A DNA stretch of 47,683 nt. Source: Streptomyces aculeolatus. Lineage in GTDB: Bacteria; Actinomycetota; Actinomycetes; Streptomycetales; Streptomycetaceae. The notes beneath the pieces were generated by a model that worked only from the letters and a program-made list of their open reading frames with translations, searched no databases and had not been told where the DNA came from. The stretch covers positions 1 through 47,683 of the forward strand of contig NZ_JAINRD010000038.1 of the NCBI RefSeq assembly GCF_020400605.1, read 5' to 3'. Each line of letters opens with the position of its first letter. Position 1 is the stretch's first letter. Positions 16,601 through 25,493 of this stretch are shown one piece after another. Position numbers and translations under genes: made by a program.

Positions 16601-17985
16601 CCGCCGAGACGACCAGCACGATGACCTTCCACCCCCGCCCGCAGGGCGGCGAGGCCCGGCCCTGGGCCTTCCCGGCCCCCGACCGCGCCACCCTCGCCAA
16701 CGGGCTCACGGTGCTCACCTGCCACCGCCCCGGCCAGCAGGTCGTCGCCGTCGAGGTGTGCCTGGCCGCGCCGCTGGACGCCGAGCCCGCCGGGCTCGAC
16801 GGCGTCGCCATGATCATGGCGCGGGCCTTCTCCGAGGGCACGGACACGCACACCGCCGAGGAGTTCGCCGCGGAACTGGAGCGCAGCGGCGCCACCATGG
16901 ACGCGCACGCCGACCACCCCGGCGTCCGCGTCTCCCTGGAGGTGCCCGTCTCGCGGCTGCGCCGCGGCCTGACGCTGCTCGCCGACGCGCTGCGCGCGCC
17001 CGCCTTCCCGGACGACGAGATCGAGCGGCTGGTCGCCAACCGGCTCGACGAGATCCCGCACGAGCTGGCCAACCCCGGCCGGCGCGCCGCGATGGCGCTG
17101 TACGCCGAGCTGTTCGACGCCGGCGACCGCCTCTCGCGCCCCCGCTGGGGCACGGAGGAGTCCGTCGCGCGGATCGACGCCGCGTCCGTACGGGCCTTCT
17201 ACGACGCCCACGTCCGGCCGGCCACCGCCACCGTCGTGGTCGTCGGCGACCTGACCGGCGCCGACGTCGGCGACGCGCTGGCCGCCACGCTCGGCACCTG
17301 GTCCGGCACGCCCGCCGAGGCCCGCCCGCTGCCGCCGGTGGCCGCGGACGACACCGGCCGGGTCGTCATCGTCGACCGCCCGGGCGCGGTGCAGACGCAG
17401 ATGCTCGTCGGCCGCGTCGGCGCCGACCGGCACGACGCCGTCTGGCCCGCCCAGCTCCTCGGCACGTACTGCCTCGGCGGCACCCTCACCTCCCGCCTGG
17501 ACGTCGTGCTGCGCGAGGAGAAGGGCTACACCTACGGCGTACGGGCCTCGGCCCAGTCGCTGCGCTCCCCGGCCGACGGCACCGGCGCCGCGCTGCTGGC
17601 CATCGGGGGCTCCGTGGAGACCGACGTGACGGGTCCGGCGCTGGCCGACACCTGGCAGGTGCTGCGCTCGCTGGCCGACGGGCTGACCGACGCCGAGCGG
17701 GACGCGGCGGCCGACTTCCTGGTCGGCGTGGCCCCGCTGCGGTACGAGACGTCGGCCGCGGTCGCCGGCACGCTGGCCGACCAGGTCGAGCAGCAGCTCC
17801 CGGACGACTACCAGGCCGTGCAGTACGCCCGGCTCGCCGCCACCGGCACGGTGGAGGCCACCGCGGCGGTGCTGAGCGCCTTCCCCACGGACCGGCTCGT
17901 CACCGTCCTCGTCGGCGACGCGGAGAAGATCGCCGAGCCGGTGCGGGGGCTGGGCATCGGCGAGGTCAGGGTCGTCTCGGGCTGA
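16597..17985 (+). CDS. M16-family protein, non-catalytic partner subunit
   Basis: Partner of the preceding peptidase, 462 residues. The position of the zinc motif is degenerate (GLDGVAMIMAR, with no HxxEH), so it cannot bind catalytic zinc. The C-terminal-half substrate motif is kept, with Arg and Tyr in LREEKGYTYGVRA at about 304-316. In M16 heterodimers this pair helps hold the peptide across the interface. The GTG start overlaps the TGA of the upstream gene (GTGA), giving near-equal expression. A strong terminator hairpin follows 45 bases after the stop. Confidence 0.9.
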   Translation: MTAETTSTMTFHPRPQGGEARPWAFPAPDRATLANGLTVLTCHRPGQQVVAVEVCLAAPLDAEPAGLDGVAMIMARAFSEGTDTHTAEEFAAELERSGATMDAHADHPGVRVSLEVPVSRLRRGLTLLADALRAPAFPDDEIERLVANRLDEIPHELANPGRRAAMALYAELFDAGDRLSRPRWGTEESVARIDAASVRAFYDAHVRPATATVVVVGDLTGADVGDALAATLGTWSGTPAEARPLPPVAADDTGRVVIVDRPGAVQTQMLVGRVGADRHDAVWPAQLLGTYCLGGTLTSRLDVVLREEKGYTYGVRASAQSLRSPADGTGAALLAIGGSVETDVTGPALADTWQVLRSLADGLTDAERDAAADFLVGVAPLRYETSAAVAGTLADQVEQQLPDDYQAVQYARLAATGTVEATAAVLSAFPTDRLVTVLVGDAEKIAEPVRGLGIGEVRVVSG

Positions 17986-18030
17986 CCGCCGGCTTTTCCG
18001 CGCAGTGCGGTAAAAGGCCGTAGCAGTCCG

Positions 18031-18062
18031 GAAAGAGCCCGGCGGTTCCGCCGGGCTCTTTC
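18031..18062 (+). terminator. Intrinsic-type terminator after the M16 pair
   Basis: Perfect 15-bp arms (GAAAGAGCCCGGCGG at 18031-18045 with its complement at 18048-18062) around TT; the sequence ends CTCTTTC. It closes the two-gene M16 transcript. Confidence 0.85.
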
Positions 18063-18122
18063 GCGTTCCTGCCGTTATTCGCATTCCGCTGCCATACTGT
18101 TCACCCGGCGGCGCTGAGGGGC

Positions 18123-18824
18123 GTGGATGATGCGGTGTGCGCGGTGAACGGCGGTATTTCCCAGGCGGTGTGCACGGCGGTCCGCGACGACATCGTCTCC
18201 GGATTCTTCGCCCAGGGCGCCCGGCTCGCCGAGGAGCACCTCGCGCGCCGGTACGGCGTCTCGCGGGTGCCGGTCCGCGAGGCGCTGCGCACGCTGGAGT
18301 CGGAGGGCTTCGTCACCACGAAGCGGCACGCCGGCGCCTGTGTCGCCGAGCCCACCGCGCAGGACGCCGCCGACCTGCTGGAGATACGCGCGCTGCTGGA
18401 GCCGCTGGGCGCCGCCCGCGCGGCCCAGCGGCGCACGGAGGCCCATCTGAAGGTGCTGCACGGCCTGGTGCGCCTGGGCCGGGAGCGCGCCGAGCGGGGG
18501 CACGTCGCGGAGCTGCCGTCGCTGAGCACGTGGTTCCACGAGACGCTGGCGCAGGCCACCGGCAGCCGCAGCCTGGCCGCGCTGCTGGTGCAGGTGCGCC
18601 GGAAGGTGTCCTGGCTGTACGGGCCCTCGCCGGCGGTGCGGACGGTGGAGGCGTGGGACGAGCTCGGCGCGCTCGCCGACGCCGTGGCGCGGGGGTACGC
18701 GGAACGGGCCAGGGGGCTGGCGGCGGCGCACCTGGAGCGCTCGACGGCCGCGTACGAATTGCGGAGAACCGTGCGGGTGAGTTCCCGGAAACATGCCGTA
18801 AACACGGGAAGCGATCAGCCGTAA
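18123..18824 (+). CDS. GntR-family transcriptional regulator (FadR/FCD type)
   Basis: Winged-helix regulator of about 233 residues. The GntR DNA-binding domain spans about residues 10-75 (YGVSRVPVREALRTLESEGFV is the diagnostic helix region). A helical FCD-type ligand domain follows to about 215, and the tail is short and basic. GTG at 18123 is only one base from GAGGGG (18116-18121); in-frame GTGs at 18135 and 18144 are better spaced, so the true start may be 4-7 codons later. It is monocistronic and convergent with ptsH. It is not DasR, which belongs to the HutC/UTRA branch. The ligand and targets are unknown; the adjacent HPr and M16 genes are candidates only by position. Confidence 0.85.
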   Translation: MDDAVCAVNGGISQAVCTAVRDDIVSGFFAQGARLAEEHLARRYGVSRVPVREALRTLESEGFVTTKRHAGACVAEPTAQDAADLLEIRALLEPLGAARAAQRRTEAHLKVLHGLVRLGRERAERGHVAELPSLSTWFHETLAQATGSRSLAALLVQVRRKVSWLYGPSPAVRTVEAWDELGALADAVARGYAERARGLAAAHLERSTAAYELRRTVRVSSRKHAVNTGSDQP

Positions 18825-18944
18825 CAATGACGTGCCCGGTGGAAATCGGCGGTGCGGCGGAAAGCCGGGCCCGCGGGGAATTCGCACTGCGGTAATCGGC
18901 CAATTCCGCCCGGCGGTGCGTGCGGATTCGACCGCCTGCGTACG

Positions 18945-19229
18945 TCAGACGGCCTCGGGCAGCTCGTCCAGGCCCTCCTGGACCAGCCGCGCCAGCCGGT
19001 CGAGCGCGGGGTCGGAGGCGTCGTCCTCCGAGGCGAGGACGATCTCGTCGCCGCCCTTGGCGCCCAGGCCGAGCACGGCCAGCATGGAGGCGGCGTTGAC
19101 GGCGTTGCCGTCGGCGGCCTTCGCGATCGTCACCGGGACGCCGGCGGCGGTGGCCGCCCGTACGAAGATCGACGCGGGACGGGCGTGCAGGCCCTCGGCC
19201 CAGCCGACGGTGACGCGGCGCTCAACCAT
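18945..19229 (-). CDS. ptsH: Phosphocarrier protein HPr
   Basis: Small PTS phosphocarrier, 94 residues, which relays phosphate from enzyme I to sugar-specific EIIA components. His15, the phosphorylated residue, sits in GLHARPAS. Ser48, in NAASMLAVLGLG, corresponds to the regulatory serine of Gram-positive HPr. The ATG at 19229 has GGAAGGG nine bases upstream, and starting there puts His at the standard position. A DasR-like operator lies in the 5' region, fitting the known link between N-acetylglucosamine sensing and PTS genes in Streptomyces. It is transcribed divergently from the acetyltransferase gene. Confidence 0.95.
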   Translation of the reverse strand: MVERRVTVGWAEGLHARPASIFVRAATAAGVPVTIAKAADGNAVNAASMLAVLGLGAKGGDEIVLASEDDASDPALDRLARLVQEGLDELPEAV

Positions 19230-19251
19230 GGTGTTGCCCTTCCATCGTTCT

Positions 19252-19267
19252 AGTTGTCTAGACCATC
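19252..19267. promoter_or_regulatory. DasR-responsive element (dre)-like operator of ptsH
   Basis: AGTTGTCTAGACCATC matches 12 of 16 positions of the dre consensus as I recall it (ACTGGTCTAGACCAGT), including the central TCTAGACCA. It sits 23-38 bases before the ptsH start codon, a normal place for repression by the GntR-family regulator DasR, which is released by glucosamine-6-phosphate. Confidence 0.7.
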
Positions 19268-19439
19268 CTTGCACGCGCGCCGAACCGGCCGGACCGTGGC
19301 CGGCCTGTGCTTTGCGTCCCCGAGCAGGCCTGTGCCGCCCGCCCCGGCCGCCCGCCGGGCCCGGCACGCCCGGCGGTCACCTCAGACTGCCCTGCCGCGC
19401 CCGCTCCCGCCAGCGTGCGCGGACCGTAACCTGGGCCCC

Positions 19440-22391
19440 ATGGCCACCCCGTCGGCACTTGAGTACCCCACCCACTGGGAAGCCGACGTCGTGCTGCGCG
19501 ACGGCGGCACCGCACAGGTCAGGCCGATCGTCCCGGACGACGCCGACCGGCTCGTCGCGTTCTTCGACCGGGTCTCCGACGAGTCCAAGTACCTGCGCTT
19601 CTTCGCCCCGCACCCGCAGCTCTCCGCCAAGGACGTGCACCGCTTCACCCACCACGACTACGTCGACCGGGTGGGCCTGGCCGCCGTCGTCGGCGACGCC
19701 TTCATCGCCACCGTGCGCTACGACCGCACCGAGCCCGCGGCCGACGGTGCGACGCAGGCGGAGGTGGCGTTCCTCGTCCAGGACGACCAGCAGGGCCGCG
19801 GGGTCGCCTCCGCGCTGCTGGAGCACATCGCCGCCTGCGCCCGCGAGCGCGGCGTGCGCCGCTTCGTCGCCGACGTGCTGCCCGCCAACAGCCGCATGAT
19901 GAAGGTGTTCACGGACGCCGGCTACACCCAGAAGCGCAGCTTCGAGGACGGCGTCGTGCGGCTGGAGTTCGAGCTGGAGCCCACCGAGCGGTCGCTCGCC
20001 GTCATGCACGGCCGCGAACAGCGCGCCGAGGCCCGCTCCGTGCAGCGGCTGCTCGCCCCGCGCTCCGTCGCCGTGATCGGCGTCGGCCGCCGCCCCGGCG
20101 GCGTCGGCCGCACCGTCCTCCACAACCTCCTCGCCGCCGGCTTCACCGGCCGCCTCTACGCCGTGAACCACGCGTACCCCGCGGACCAGGAGACGCTCCT
20201 GCCCGAGGGCGTCCCCGCCCGCCGCTCCGTACGCGACATCGAGGAACCCGTCGACCTCGCCGTCGTCGCCGTGCCCGCCGCCCGTGTCCCCGCCGTCGTC
20301 GACGACTGCGGCGAACAGGGCGTCCAGGGGCTCGTCGTGCTCTCCTCCGGCTACGCCGAGGCGGGCGCCGAGGGCCGCGCGCGCCAGCGCGACCTCGTCC
20401 GGCAGGCCCGCGGCCACGGCATGCGGGTCATCGGCCCGAACGCCTTCGGTGTCCTCAACACCGCCCCGCCCGTACGCCTGAACGCCACCCTCGCCCCCGA
20501 GCCCGCGGGCAGCGGCCGGGTCGGGGTCTTCACCCAGTCCGGCGCCATCGGCATCGCCCTGCTGTCCGGGCTGCACCGGCGGCCGGGCGCGGCGCTCACC
20601 GGGGTGTCCACGTTCGTCTCCGCGGGCAACCGCGCCGACGTCTCCGGCAACGACCTGCTGCAGTACTGGCACGACGACGGCGCCACCGACGTCGTCCTCA
20701 TGTACCTCGAATCCCTCGGCAACCCGCGCAAGTTCACCCGCCTCGCGCGCCGTACGTCGGCGGAGAAGCCGGTCGTGGTCGTCAAGGGCGCCCGGCACAG
20801 CGCCAGTACGCCGGCCGGCCACGCCGTGCCCGGCACGTCGGTGCCCGCCGAGACCGTCGGCGCGCTGCTGCGCCAGGCCGGCGTCGTCGCCGTCGACACC
20901 GTCACGGAACTCGTCGACACCGGGCTGCTGCTCGCCGCCCAGCCGCTGCCCGCCGGGCCGCGCGTCGCGATCGTCGGCAACTCCGACTCCCTCGGCCTCC
21001 TCGCGTACGACGCCTGCCGCGCCGCCGGGCTGCGCCCGCTGCCGCCGCGCGACCTGACCGCCGCCGCGGCGCCGGAGGACTTCCGGGCCGCCGTCGCCGC
21101 CGCGCTGGCCGACGACGACTGCGACGCGGTGCTGGTGACGGCCATCCCATGGGTCGCCGACCCCGACGTGCCCGCGCTCGCCGCGGTGCCCGGGCCGCAG
21201 GACGCGGGGGCGCTCGCCGCCGCGCTGCGCGCGGCGGCGGACGGTGCGACGAAGCCGGTGGCCGTCGTCCACCTGGAGATCGAAGGCCTGCCCGGCGCCC
21301 TGGCGGCACCGCCGGACGGCATCCCGACCTACCCGGCGGGGGAGCGGGCGGCCCGTGCCCTGGCGCAGGCGGTGCGGTACGCGCAGTGGCGCCGGCGGGC
21401 GGCGGACCCGGGGCGGGTGCCGGAGTACGAGGACCTGGACCCGGCGGGGGCGGCCGCGGACATCGCGGCGCTGCTGGGGGAGGCGGCCCCGGCCGCCGGG
21501 GACGAGGGCGGGGTCGCGCCGGACTGGGCCCCGGGAGGCGCACGCAGGACGGGAGCCGCGGCCGGTGCCGCGGACCGGCCCGGTACCGCGGCCGGACCCG
21601 GTGGCACCGCCGCGGCCGGCGGGCCGGCGGGCGGCACCGGCGAAGCGGCGGCGCGTACGCCCCGGCACGCCCCCGCGCCGCCCGCCGCGGACGGGGAGGG
21701 CGTGCCCGTCGACGTCCCCGAGCAGGCCGCCGCCCGCGTGCTCGGCCGGTACGGGATCAGCGTGCTGCCCGCGCTGCCCGCGCCCGACCCGGAGGCCGCC
21801 GCTGCCGCCGCCGCCCGGCTCGGCTACCCCGTGGCGCTCAAGACCACCGCCGTCCACCTGCGCCACCGGCCCGACCTCGGCGGCGTACGCCTCGACCTCG
21901 CCGGCGAGGAGCAGCTGCGCCTCGCCCACGCCGAGCTGACCGCCACCCTCGGCGACGCCGCCGAGCTGCAGCCGGTGGTGCAGGCCATGGCCCGGCGCGG
22001 CGTCGACACCGTCGTCCGCGCCACCGTCGACCCCGGCGTCGGCGCCGTGCTCTCCTTCGGCCTGGCCGGCGCCCCCTCCGAGCTGCTCGGCGACCTCGCG
22101 CACCGGCTGGTGCCCGCCACCGACCGCGACGCCGCCGAGCTGATCCGCGCCATCCGCGGCGCCCCGCTGCTCTTCGGCTGGCGCGGCGCCCAGCCCGTGG
22201 ACACCGCCGCGCTGGAGGAACTGCTGCTGCGGCTGTCGATCTTCGTCGACGAGCACCCCGAGGTGGTCTCCGCGGAGCTGTCCCCGGTGGTGGTGGCGCC
22301 GCACGGCGTCAGCGTGCTGTCCGCCGCCCTGCGGCTGGCCCCGCCGCCGCCCCGCATCGACCTCGGCGCCCGCCGCATGCCGCGGTACTGA
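19440..22391 (+). CDS. patA: Protein lysine acetyltransferase Pat: GNAT plus NDP-forming acyl-CoA synthetase-like domains
   Basis: Large two-part protein of 983 residues. The GNAT domain is N-terminal (about 27-185, with the acetyl-CoA loop QQGRGVASALLEHI near 117-130). The acyl-CoA synthetase-like part follows: a CoA-binding Rossmann region from about 205 and an ATP-grasp-like domain at about 757-983. This order, reversed relative to Salmonella Pat, was described for S. lividans PatA, which acetylates and inactivates acyl-CoA synthetases. The catalytic SHTG motif of true ADP-forming synthetases is not kept (PAGHAVPG around His461), which suits a regulatory rather than synthetic role. A Gly/Ala/Pro-rich linker of about 75 residues (about 680-755) separates the last two parts. 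The -10-like TAACCT seven bases before the ATG, with no ribosome site, suggests a leaderless mRNA. Confidence 0.88.
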   Translation: MATPSALEYPTHWEADVVLRDGGTAQVRPIVPDDADRLVAFFDRVSDESKYLRFFAPHPQLSAKDVHRFTHHDYVDRVGLAAVVGDAFIATVRYDRTEPAADGATQAEVAFLVQDDQQGRGVASALLEHIAACARERGVRRFVADVLPANSRMMKVFTDAGYTQKRSFEDGVVRLEFELEPTERSLAVMHGREQRAEARSVQRLLAPRSVAVIGVGRRPGGVGRTVLHNLLAAGFTGRLYAVNHAYPADQETLLPEGVPARRSVRDIEEPVDLAVVAVPAARVPAVVDDCGEQGVQGLVVLSSGYAEAGAEGRARQRDLVRQARGHGMRVIGPNAFGVLNTAPPVRLNATLAPEPAGSGRVGVFTQSGAIGIALLSGLHRRPGAALTGVSTFVSAGNRADVSGNDLLQYWHDDGATDVVLMYLESLGNPRKFTRLARRTSAEKPVVVVKGARHSASTPAGHAVPGTSVPAETVGALLRQAGVVAVDTVTELVDTGLLLAAQPLPAGPRVAIVGNSDSLGLLAYDACRAAGLRPLPPRDLTAAAAPEDFRAAVAAALADDDCDAVLVTAIPWVADPDVPALAAVPGPQDAGALAAALRAAADGATKPVAVVHLEIEGLPGALAAPPDGIPTYPAGERAARALAQAVRYAQWRRRAADPGRVPEYEDLDPAGAAADIAALLGEAAPAAGDEGGVAPDWAPGGARRTGAAAGAADRPGTAAGPGGTAAAGGPAGGTGEAAARTPRHAPAPPAADGEGVPVDVPEQAAARVLGRYGISVLPALPAPDPEAAAAAAARLGYPVALKTTAVHLRHRPDLGGVRLDLAGEEQLRLAHAELTATLGDAAELQPVVQAMARRGVDTVVRATVDPGVGAVLSFGLAGAPSELLGDLAHRLVPATDRDAAELIRAIRGAPLLFGWRGAQPVDTAALEELLLRLSIFVDEHPEVVSAELSPVVVAPHGVSVLSAALRLAPPPPRIDLGARRMPRY

Positions 22392-22601
22392 GGCGGCCCC
22401 CCGTACCGGCGCCCGTCCCGCCGCCGCCCCCGGCCGCACCCCGTCGACGCCGCCCCGCCGCCGGCGTGCGCCCCCGACCGGCCCGGACGCCGACCGCCCC
22501 GCCGCCGGGCGCGGCCCGGCCGCCAACCCGCCCGTCCCGTCCGCCCCCCGAGCCTCGCGGCAGCGGACCGGGGCGGGCCCTCCGGGCCGTAGGATGGGCG
22601 C

Positions 22602-23192
22602 ATGGCTAAGACCGGGACCGCGACCAAGGGGCTGCGCGCGGCGATCGAGCGCAGCGGCTACTACCCCGCCCTCGTGGCGGAAGCGGTGGAGGCCGCCGTC
22701 GGCGGGGAGCCCGTGTCCGCGTACCTGGTCCACCAGGAGACGACGTTCGACGCCAACGAGGTGCGGCGCCACGTCACCGTGCTCGTGCTCACCGACAGCC
22801 GCTTCATCGTCAGCCACACCGACGAGCAGGCCGCGGACACCACCTCCCCGACGCCGTACGCCACCACCTCCACCGAGTCCGTCAAGCTTGCCCGGATCTC
22901 CTCCGTCGTCCTCAGCCGCGTCGTCGGCAACCCCGAGTCGTACACCGCGGGCACCCTGCCCCGCGAGGTCGTCCTGACCGTCGGCTGGGGCGCCGTCAGC
23001 CGGCTCGACATGGAGCCCGCCACCTGCGGCGACCCCAACTGCGACGCCGACCACGGCTACACCGGCTCGGCCACCGCCGACGACCTGAGCCTGCGCGTCA
23101 GCGAGGCGGGCGACGGCCCCGAGACCGTACGGCAGGCACTGGAATTCGCCCAGGCGCTCTCCGAGGCGACCGCCGCCGGCCCCGAAGCCTGA
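22602..23192 (+). CDS. DUF5998 family protein
   Basis: Cytoplasmic protein of 196 residues that I recognise as the actinobacterial DUF5998 family; its function is not known. A mixed alpha/beta body resembles small ligand-binding or PH-like folds only loosely. The most striking part is CGDPNCDADHGYTGS near 146-160, with two Cys and one His that could bind a metal. The ATG follows TAGGAT by six bases with no ribosome site, suggesting a leaderless transcript. The stop codon overlaps the start of the next gene (TGATG), so it is translationally coupled to the phosphodiesterase, which hints at a shared pathway. Confidence 0.75.
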   Translation: MAKTGTATKGLRAAIERSGYYPALVAEAVEAAVGGEPVSAYLVHQETTFDANEVRRHVTVLVLTDSRFIVSHTDEQAADTTSPTPYATTSTESVKLARISSVVLSRVVGNPESYTAGTLPREVVLTVGWGAVSRLDMEPATCGDPNCDADHGYTGSATADDLSLRVSEAGDGPETVRQALEFAQALSEATAAGPEA

Positions 23193-24430
23193 TGGCGGCC
23201 ACGGGGGGGACACCGGGCCACGGGACGCAGAGCGGCACACCGCAGCACACCGCGCCACCCGCGCCGCCCGGCGCCGACCACTGGCCCGCGCCGCTCGACC
23301 CCGCCGCCGCGCCCGTCCCCCGCTACGGCACCCGCTCCCTGGCCGACCTGCTGCCCAGCGCCGCCGCCGGCCTCGGCGTCCCCGGCTTCGTGCCGGCCCT
23401 CGCCGGGGTCGAACCGGCCGACCGCGTCTGCGTGTTCCTCATCGACGGCCTCGGCTGGGAGCAGCTGCTCGCGCACCCCGAGGACGCCCCGTTCCTGCAC
23501 GGGCTGGCCACCGGCGAGCCGCTGACCGCCGGCTTCCCCGCCACCACCGCGACCTCGCTCGCCTCCGTCGGCACCGGCCTGCCGCCCGGCGCCCACGGCC
23601 TGCCGGGCTACACGGTGCGCGACCCGGCGACCGGCGAGCTGATGAACCAGCTGCGCTGGCACCCCTGGACCTCGCCGCGCGCGTGGCAGCCGTACCCCAC
23701 CGTCTTCCAACTGGCCCACGACGCCGGCGTGCACACCGCGCAGGTCTCCTCGCCCGCCTTCGAGACCACCCCGCTGACGACGATCGCGCTCAGCGGCGGC
23801 ACCTTCCACGGCCGGCTGTCGGGGGAGGAGCGCATGGACCTCGCCGCGGAGCAGCTCGCCGCCGCGGACCGCACGCTCGTCTACACGTACTACAGCGAGG
23901 TCGACGGCAACGGCCACCGGCACGGCGTCGACTCCGACGCCTGGCGCGGCCAGCTCGGCTACGCCGACCGCCTCGCCCGCCGGCTCGCCGAGCAACTGCC
24001 GCCGCGCGCCGTGCTCTACGTCACCGCCGACCACGGCATGGTCGACATCCCCTTCACCGAGGACGCCCGCTACGACGTCGACGAGGACTGGGAGCTGCGC
24101 GCCGGCGTCCGGCTCCTCGGCGGCGAGGGCCGCGCCCGGCACGTGTACACCGCCCCGGGCGCCGCCGCCGACGTGCTCACCGTCTGGCGCGAGGTGCTGG
24201 GGGAGCGCGCCTGGGTGGCGAGCCGCGAAGAGGCCGTCGAGCTGGGGTGGTTCGGGCCGAAGGTCGACGAGCGGGTACGGGACCGGCTCGGGGACGTCAT
24301 CGCCGCCACCGCCGACGACATCGCGATCGTCGCCACCCGCCGCGAGCCCAAGGAGTCCGCGCTCGCCGGCATGCACGGCTCGCTGACCCCGGCGGAACAG
24401 CTCGTCCCACTGCTGACCGTACGCTCCTGA
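23192..24430 (+). CDS. Alkaline-phosphatase-superfamily phosphodiesterase/nucleotide pyrophosphatase
   Basis: Type I phosphodiesterase/nucleotide pyrophosphatase-like enzyme, 412 residues. Two-zinc active-site positions can be read: Asp85 (LIDGLGW), the probable nucleophile Thr119 (FPATTATS), Asp238 and His242 (SEVDGNGHRHG), Asp280-His281 (TADHG) and His395 (MHGSLT). The first 45 residues are Pro/Gly/Thr-rich and carry no clear signal peptide or lipobox, so a cytoplasmic location is likely. It overlaps the DUF5998 gene. The natural substrate, a nucleotide, a sugar nucleotide or another phosphodiester, cannot be decided. Confidence 0.85.
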   Translation: MAATGGTPGHGTQSGTPQHTAPPAPPGADHWPAPLDPAAAPVPRYGTRSLADLLPSAAAGLGVPGFVPALAGVEPADRVCVFLIDGLGWEQLLAHPEDAPFLHGLATGEPLTAGFPATTATSLASVGTGLPPGAHGLPGYTVRDPATGELMNQLRWHPWTSPRAWQPYPTVFQLAHDAGVHTAQVSSPAFETTPLTTIALSGGTFHGRLSGEERMDLAAEQLAAADRTLVYTYYSEVDGNGHRHGVDSDAWRGQLGYADRLARRLAEQLPPRAVLYVTADHGMVDIPFTEDARYDVDEDWELRAGVRLLGGEGRARHVYTAPGAAADVLTVWREVLGERAWVASREEAVELGWFGPKVDERVRDRLGDVIAATADDIAIVATRREPKESALAGMHGSLTPAEQLVPLLTVRS

Positions 24431-24503
24431 CCCGCGGGTTCCCGCGGATATCCGCGGTATCCCGGGGAACACGGCCCCGCCCCCGGCAGGACCGTACGCC
24501 CGG

Positions 24504-25265
24504 CTACCGCGGCGAGCGCACCAGCGTGAACCGCGCGCCCTCGACGTCCGCGACCTCCGCCATCCGCCCCGCCGCCGTCTCGTGCGGCTCCCGCACCAGC
24601 CGTCCGCCCAGCTCCACCGCGCGCGCCACGGAGGCGTCCACGTCGGCGACTTCGAAGTGCGTCGTCCAGTGCGGCCCCGTCTCCCGCAGCGTCTCCTCGT
24701 CCGCGGCGCAGACCGACGCGACGGGCCTGCCCTGGACGTGGAGCGTCGCGGTGTCGCCCTCCGAACGCACGTCGTAGCCGAAGACCAGCTCGTAGAACTT
24801 CGCGACCAGCGTCGGCTCCGCCACCAGCAGGTCGTTCCAGACCGGCGTGCCCGGCCGCGCCCGCCGCTCGACCTCCGGCACCCGCCGCGGCTGCCACAGC
24901 CCGAACACCGCCCCCGCCGGGTCCGAGCAGATCGCCTTGCGGCCGGCCGCGTCCGCGTCCAGCGGCCCCACCCCCACCGTCCCGCCGCAGCAGCGGACCT
25001 GCTCGGTGGCGGCGTCGGCGTCGTCGGTCGCCAGGTACGGCGTCCAGGCCACCGGCAGCCTGCGCTCCGGCGCCATCGCGCCGATCCCGGCGACGTGGCC
25101 GCCGTCCAGGAGTGCCAGCCGGTACGCGCCCAGCGCGCGCGGGCCCTCTTCGAAGACCCAGCCGAACAGGCCCCGGTAGAACTCCTCGGTCCGGTCCAGC
25201 CCGTGCACCATCAGGCTCACCCAGCACGGTGTTCCCGGCGCGCAGGGGATCGCTCCTTCGGACAT
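24504..25265 (-). CDS. VOC-family protein with two glyoxalase-like domains
   Basis: Vicinal-oxygen-chelate fold protein of 253 residues made of two tandem beta-alpha-beta-beta-beta units (about 8-125 and 133-250). Each begins with a WV/WND strand followed by the FYxxLFG/FYELVFG helix typical of the family. GAGAGGG lies before the ATG at 25265. Streptomyces genomes carry many such proteins, some acting in antibiotic resistance or detoxification. Here metal-ligand positions are not obviously complete, so the reaction is unknown. The gene stands alone, convergent with the phosphodiesterase gene. Confidence 0.82.
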   Translation of the reverse strand: MSEGAIPCAPGTPCWVSLMVHGLDRTEEFYRGLFGWVFEEGPRALGAYRLALLDGGHVAGIGAMAPERRLPVAWTPYLATDDADAATEQVRCCGGTVGVGPLDADAAGRKAICSDPAGAVFGLWQPRRVPEVERRARPGTPVWNDLLVAEPTLVAKFYELVFGYDVRSEGDTATLHVQGRPVASVCAADEETLRETGPHWTTHFEVADVDASVARAVELGGRLVREPHETAAGRMAEVADVEGARFTLVRSPR

Positions 25266-25493
25266 GGCAGCCCTCTCTGACCATCGGAAGGTGGCGGTAG
25301 GTGACGTTCCGGTGACGCCTCTGCAGATGTTTCCATCCCCCGTGCCGCAGTGCGCCCCCTCTGCGCCGATCGATCTGAAGAATTGTCCGTCTCGCTGGGA
25401 GATGTTCGCTTTCGGGGTGAAGGGCGGTCGGGGAAGCGGCGGGATGGGGCGCCGACGGGAGGCGCGGCGCGACGCTGCGCCAAGATGGCCTCC

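Noticed and set aside
22392..22601. C-rich gap after patA considered as a small gene or RNA
   Set aside because: No start with a ribosome site, no hairpin and only low-complexity CCG runs were seen; it holds just the -10 of the next gene.
19377..23258. Minus-strand frame of about 1290 codons opposite patA and the DUF5998 gene
   Set aside because: It has no recognisable domain and mirrors codon bias of the real plus-strand genes.
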